The notes beneath the pieces were generated by a model. It did not search any database and had not been told where the DNA came from. It saw only the letters and a list, made by a program, of their open reading frames with translations. Position numbers and translations under genes: made by a program. A DNA stretch of 64,000 bases from JBBIQS01 sp037442205 (lineage in GTDB: Bacteria; Myxococcota; Myxococcia; Myxococcales; UBA5297). Positions 62,747-64,000 of this stretch are shown here, one piece after another; the stretch's first letter is position 1, and every line of letters begins with the position of its first letter. The stretch is taken from the NCBI GenBank assembly GCA_037442205.1, contig JBBIQS010000012.1, positions 1-64,000 of the forward strand. The letters are read 5' to 3'.

Positions 62747-63466
62747 TCAGCTCGCCCGCGCCATCCCGGAATCGACCACCCCGGGGAGGGAGATCAGCGA
62801 CAGGGTCGGCCCCCTCTCCAGCACCGCGGCGCAGTGGATGGCCGACTGCAGCTCGGTCAGGTTCCCGCTCCAGCGGCGCCCGGCGAGCATGGCCAGCGCA
62901 TCCGGGTCGATGAGCGAGATCTGCTTGCCCAGCTCGGCGGCGCTCAGCCCGAGGAAGTACTGGGCCAGGGCCGGGATGTCGCCGCGACGCTCGCGCAGCG
63001 GCGGCAGCGGCAGCGTCACCACCGACAGGCGAAAGAACAGGTCCTGACGGAAGCTGTTGCGCAGCATCCGCTGGTGGAGGTCGGCCTTGGCGGTGGCCAG
63101 CACCCGCGGTCCGCGGTCGGAGCTGTCGGCGGCCAGCTCGTCCAGCACCTGCGCCAGCCTCCCCTGCAGCGCCTTTGGCAGCTCGTCGATGCCCGACAGC
63201 AGCAGCGTCCCTCTCGCCCCCGGCGCCTCGCCGGCCATCCCCAGCTGCTCGTCCAGGTTCTGCTGGGCCCTGAGATTGGCGCAGTCCACGATGCGCAGCG
63301 GCTGCGCCGACCGCTTGCTCTGCTGATGGATGAGCCGGGCCACGTGGTGGCGGCCAGTTCCCGATTCCCCCTGAAGCAGGACGCACGCGTCCGCGCCGGC
63401 CAGCGCCGGCATCAGCGCTCTGACACGCTGGATCTCCGGACAGCTGCCAATCAGCCAGTTCTCCAT
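62747..63466 (-). CDS. Degenerate sigma-54-activator-like AAA+ protein
   Basis: 239 aa. Clearly derived from the sigma-54 interaction domain (ESGTGRHHVARLIHQQS, FRQDLFFRLSVVTLPLPPLRERRGDIP, RWSGNLTELQSAI). The Walker A Lys is Arg (GTGRHH), the Walker B DE is replaced (LLLSGIDELP instead of LFLDEIGELP), the GAFTGA loop is absent, and no Fis-type HTH follows. It should neither hydrolyse ATP normally nor open sigma-54 promoters. GGAG precedes the ATG at 63466. It sits downstream of an NtrC-type gene on the same strand. Confidence 0.8.
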   Translation of the reverse strand: MENWLIGSCPEIQRVRALMPALAGADACVLLQGESGTGRHHVARLIHQQSKRSAQPLRIVDCANLRAQQNLDEQLGMAGEAPGARGTLLLSGIDELPKALQGRLAQVLDELAADSSDRGPRVLATAKADLHQRMLRNSFRQDLFFRLSVVTLPLPPLRERRGDIPALAQYFLGLSAAELGKQISLIDPDALAMLAGRRWSGNLTELQSAIHCAAVLERGPTLSLISLPGVVDSGMARAS

Positions 63467-63682
63467 GCCCTTCTCCGCGACGAGTCGAGCCTCACCCGAA
63501 GAAGGGTTGAGCAAGGGCCATGCCCGGGGAGCGCCGCGGCTTTGGCCAGTCATTTCGACGGGTTGGGGAGCAGCAGCTCTCCGACGTCCTGGGTGCCGTA
63601 CGACCGTTCAGAGAGTTATCACCCATCGTCCCCGCCCCCAGCCGTCCCCCCGGCCGCCGAATGCTCCGTGCGCTGAAGACGC

Positions 63683-63716
63683 CGCGCGCCTCGGGAGTGG
63701 CTCCGCGAGGCGCGCG
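63683..63716 (-). terminator. Strong hairpin after the NtrC-type gene
   Basis: CGCGCGCCTCG pairs perfectly with CGAGGCGCGCG, and the loop contains GGAG/CTCC that can extend the stem. It lies 24 bp past the stop of the leftward regulator. Few T residues follow, so termination may be partial. Confidence 0.55.
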
Positions 63717-63740
63717 CTGTGGCTACTTCTGCCCCAGGGA

Positions 63741-64000
63741 TCAGGCGACGGCCTTGTCGGAACCGTCGCCGTCGGTGTCGTCGTCGGGCAGGTCGGAGAG
63801 ATCGAGATTGCGCTCGACGGCGTACTGCTTGAGCAGCCGGCGGAAGTTGGAGCGGTCCACCCCGGCCTGGCGGGCGGCCAGCGAGATGTTGCCGTTGGCC
63901 CGCTGCAGCACGCTGGTCAAGTAGCGGCGCTCGAAGGCGCGCAGCGCCAGCTTCTTGGCCTGGGCGTAGGGCAGGTGCGACAGCGTCGAGCTGGCGACCT
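63741..64000 (-). CDS. C-terminus of an NtrC-family regulator, 5' part outside window
   Basis: 85 residues visible, open to the right edge. YAQAKKLALRAFERRYL followed by LQRANGNISLAARQAGVDRSNFRRLLKQ is a Fis-type helix-turn-helix with the linker typical of sigma-54-dependent activators. The end is an acidic Asp/Gly tail (DLPDDDTDGDG). The stop is TGA at 63741-63743. The ATPase and receiver parts would lie beyond 64000. Confidence 0.85.
   Translation of the reverse strand, partial: VASSTLSHLPYAQAKKLALRAFERRYLTSVLQRANGNISLAARQAGVDRSNFRRLLKQYAVERNLDLSDLPDDDTDGDGSDKAVA

Overview
The window is GC-rich DNA with dense, mostly short-gapped genes on both strands. Gene content suggests a member of the Myxococcota or a close relative: several eukaryote-like Ser/Thr kinases, a PP2C phosphatase, PilZ proteins, PEGA-domain and Cys/Asp-rich lipoproteins, an IgGFc-binding-like protein, stand-alone receiver domains, and a menaquinone operon that includes HMG-CoA reductase. 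This placement is inferred from gene content; no rRNA or other phylogenetic marker is present. I found no tRNA or rRNA gene, phage, insertion sequence or CRISPR array.

Layout. 1-4.8 kb: the end of a PEGA-domain membrane protein (probably a kinase), an AAA+ ATPase, a hemerythrin protein and an exported retropepsin-like protein. 4.9-7.8 kb: three tandem exported paralogs of an unrecognised two-repeat family, with a 42-bp tandem repeat array between two of them. 8-11.5 kb: a receiver protein, a methyltransferase-like protein, a thioredoxin, an alpha/beta hydrolase and two unknown proteins. 11.7-20 kb: an envelope pair (CsgG/TolB-like plus IgGFc-binding-like), TldD/PmbA with an export signal on TldD, another receiver and an exported lipase. 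20-25 kb: an ABC exporter, an ArfB-like GGQ protein, a prepilin peptidase and a GalT-family protein. 25-28 kb: a pseudokinase-PP2C fusion followed by a Ser/Thr kinase and a lipoprotein. 28-37 kb: transporters, an M32 carboxypeptidase, a heavy-metal-binding protein, Hsp20, an MscS channel, an OPA-family MFS transporter, a HAD phosphatase and a DksA-like protein. 37-49 kb: a double-PilZ kinase, biotin carboxylase with its carrier protein, an unknown protein beside a degenerate array of 18-bp palindromes, RimO, a coiled-coil PilZ protein, TrpS and a GNAT pair. 49-61 kb: an eleven-gene menaquinone operon. 61-64 kb: an exported GHL10 glycosidase, a degenerate sigma-54-activator-like protein and the end of an NtrC-type regulator.

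The clearest functional unit is the operon read leftward from 61016 to 49141: a GbsR/MarR regulator, polyprenyl diphosphate synthase, DAHP synthase, HMG-CoA reductase, then menF, menD, menH, menB, menA, menC and menE. The genes are separated by 2-4 bp or overlap, mostly by 4 bp. The operon joins an entry enzyme for the naphthoquinone ring (shikimate pathway), an entry enzyme for the tail (mevalonate pathway), tail assembly and ring assembly. An AT-rich 28-bp near-palindrome just ahead of the regulator is a candidate operator.

The least explained structures are two non-coding repeat arrays, at 6397-6648 and about 42906-43294. Both have a period near 42 bp (four helical turns) and a palindromic core, but the core sequences differ. 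The three tandem paralogs next to the first array, the pseudo-sigma-54 activator and the kinase fusions also merit a second look.
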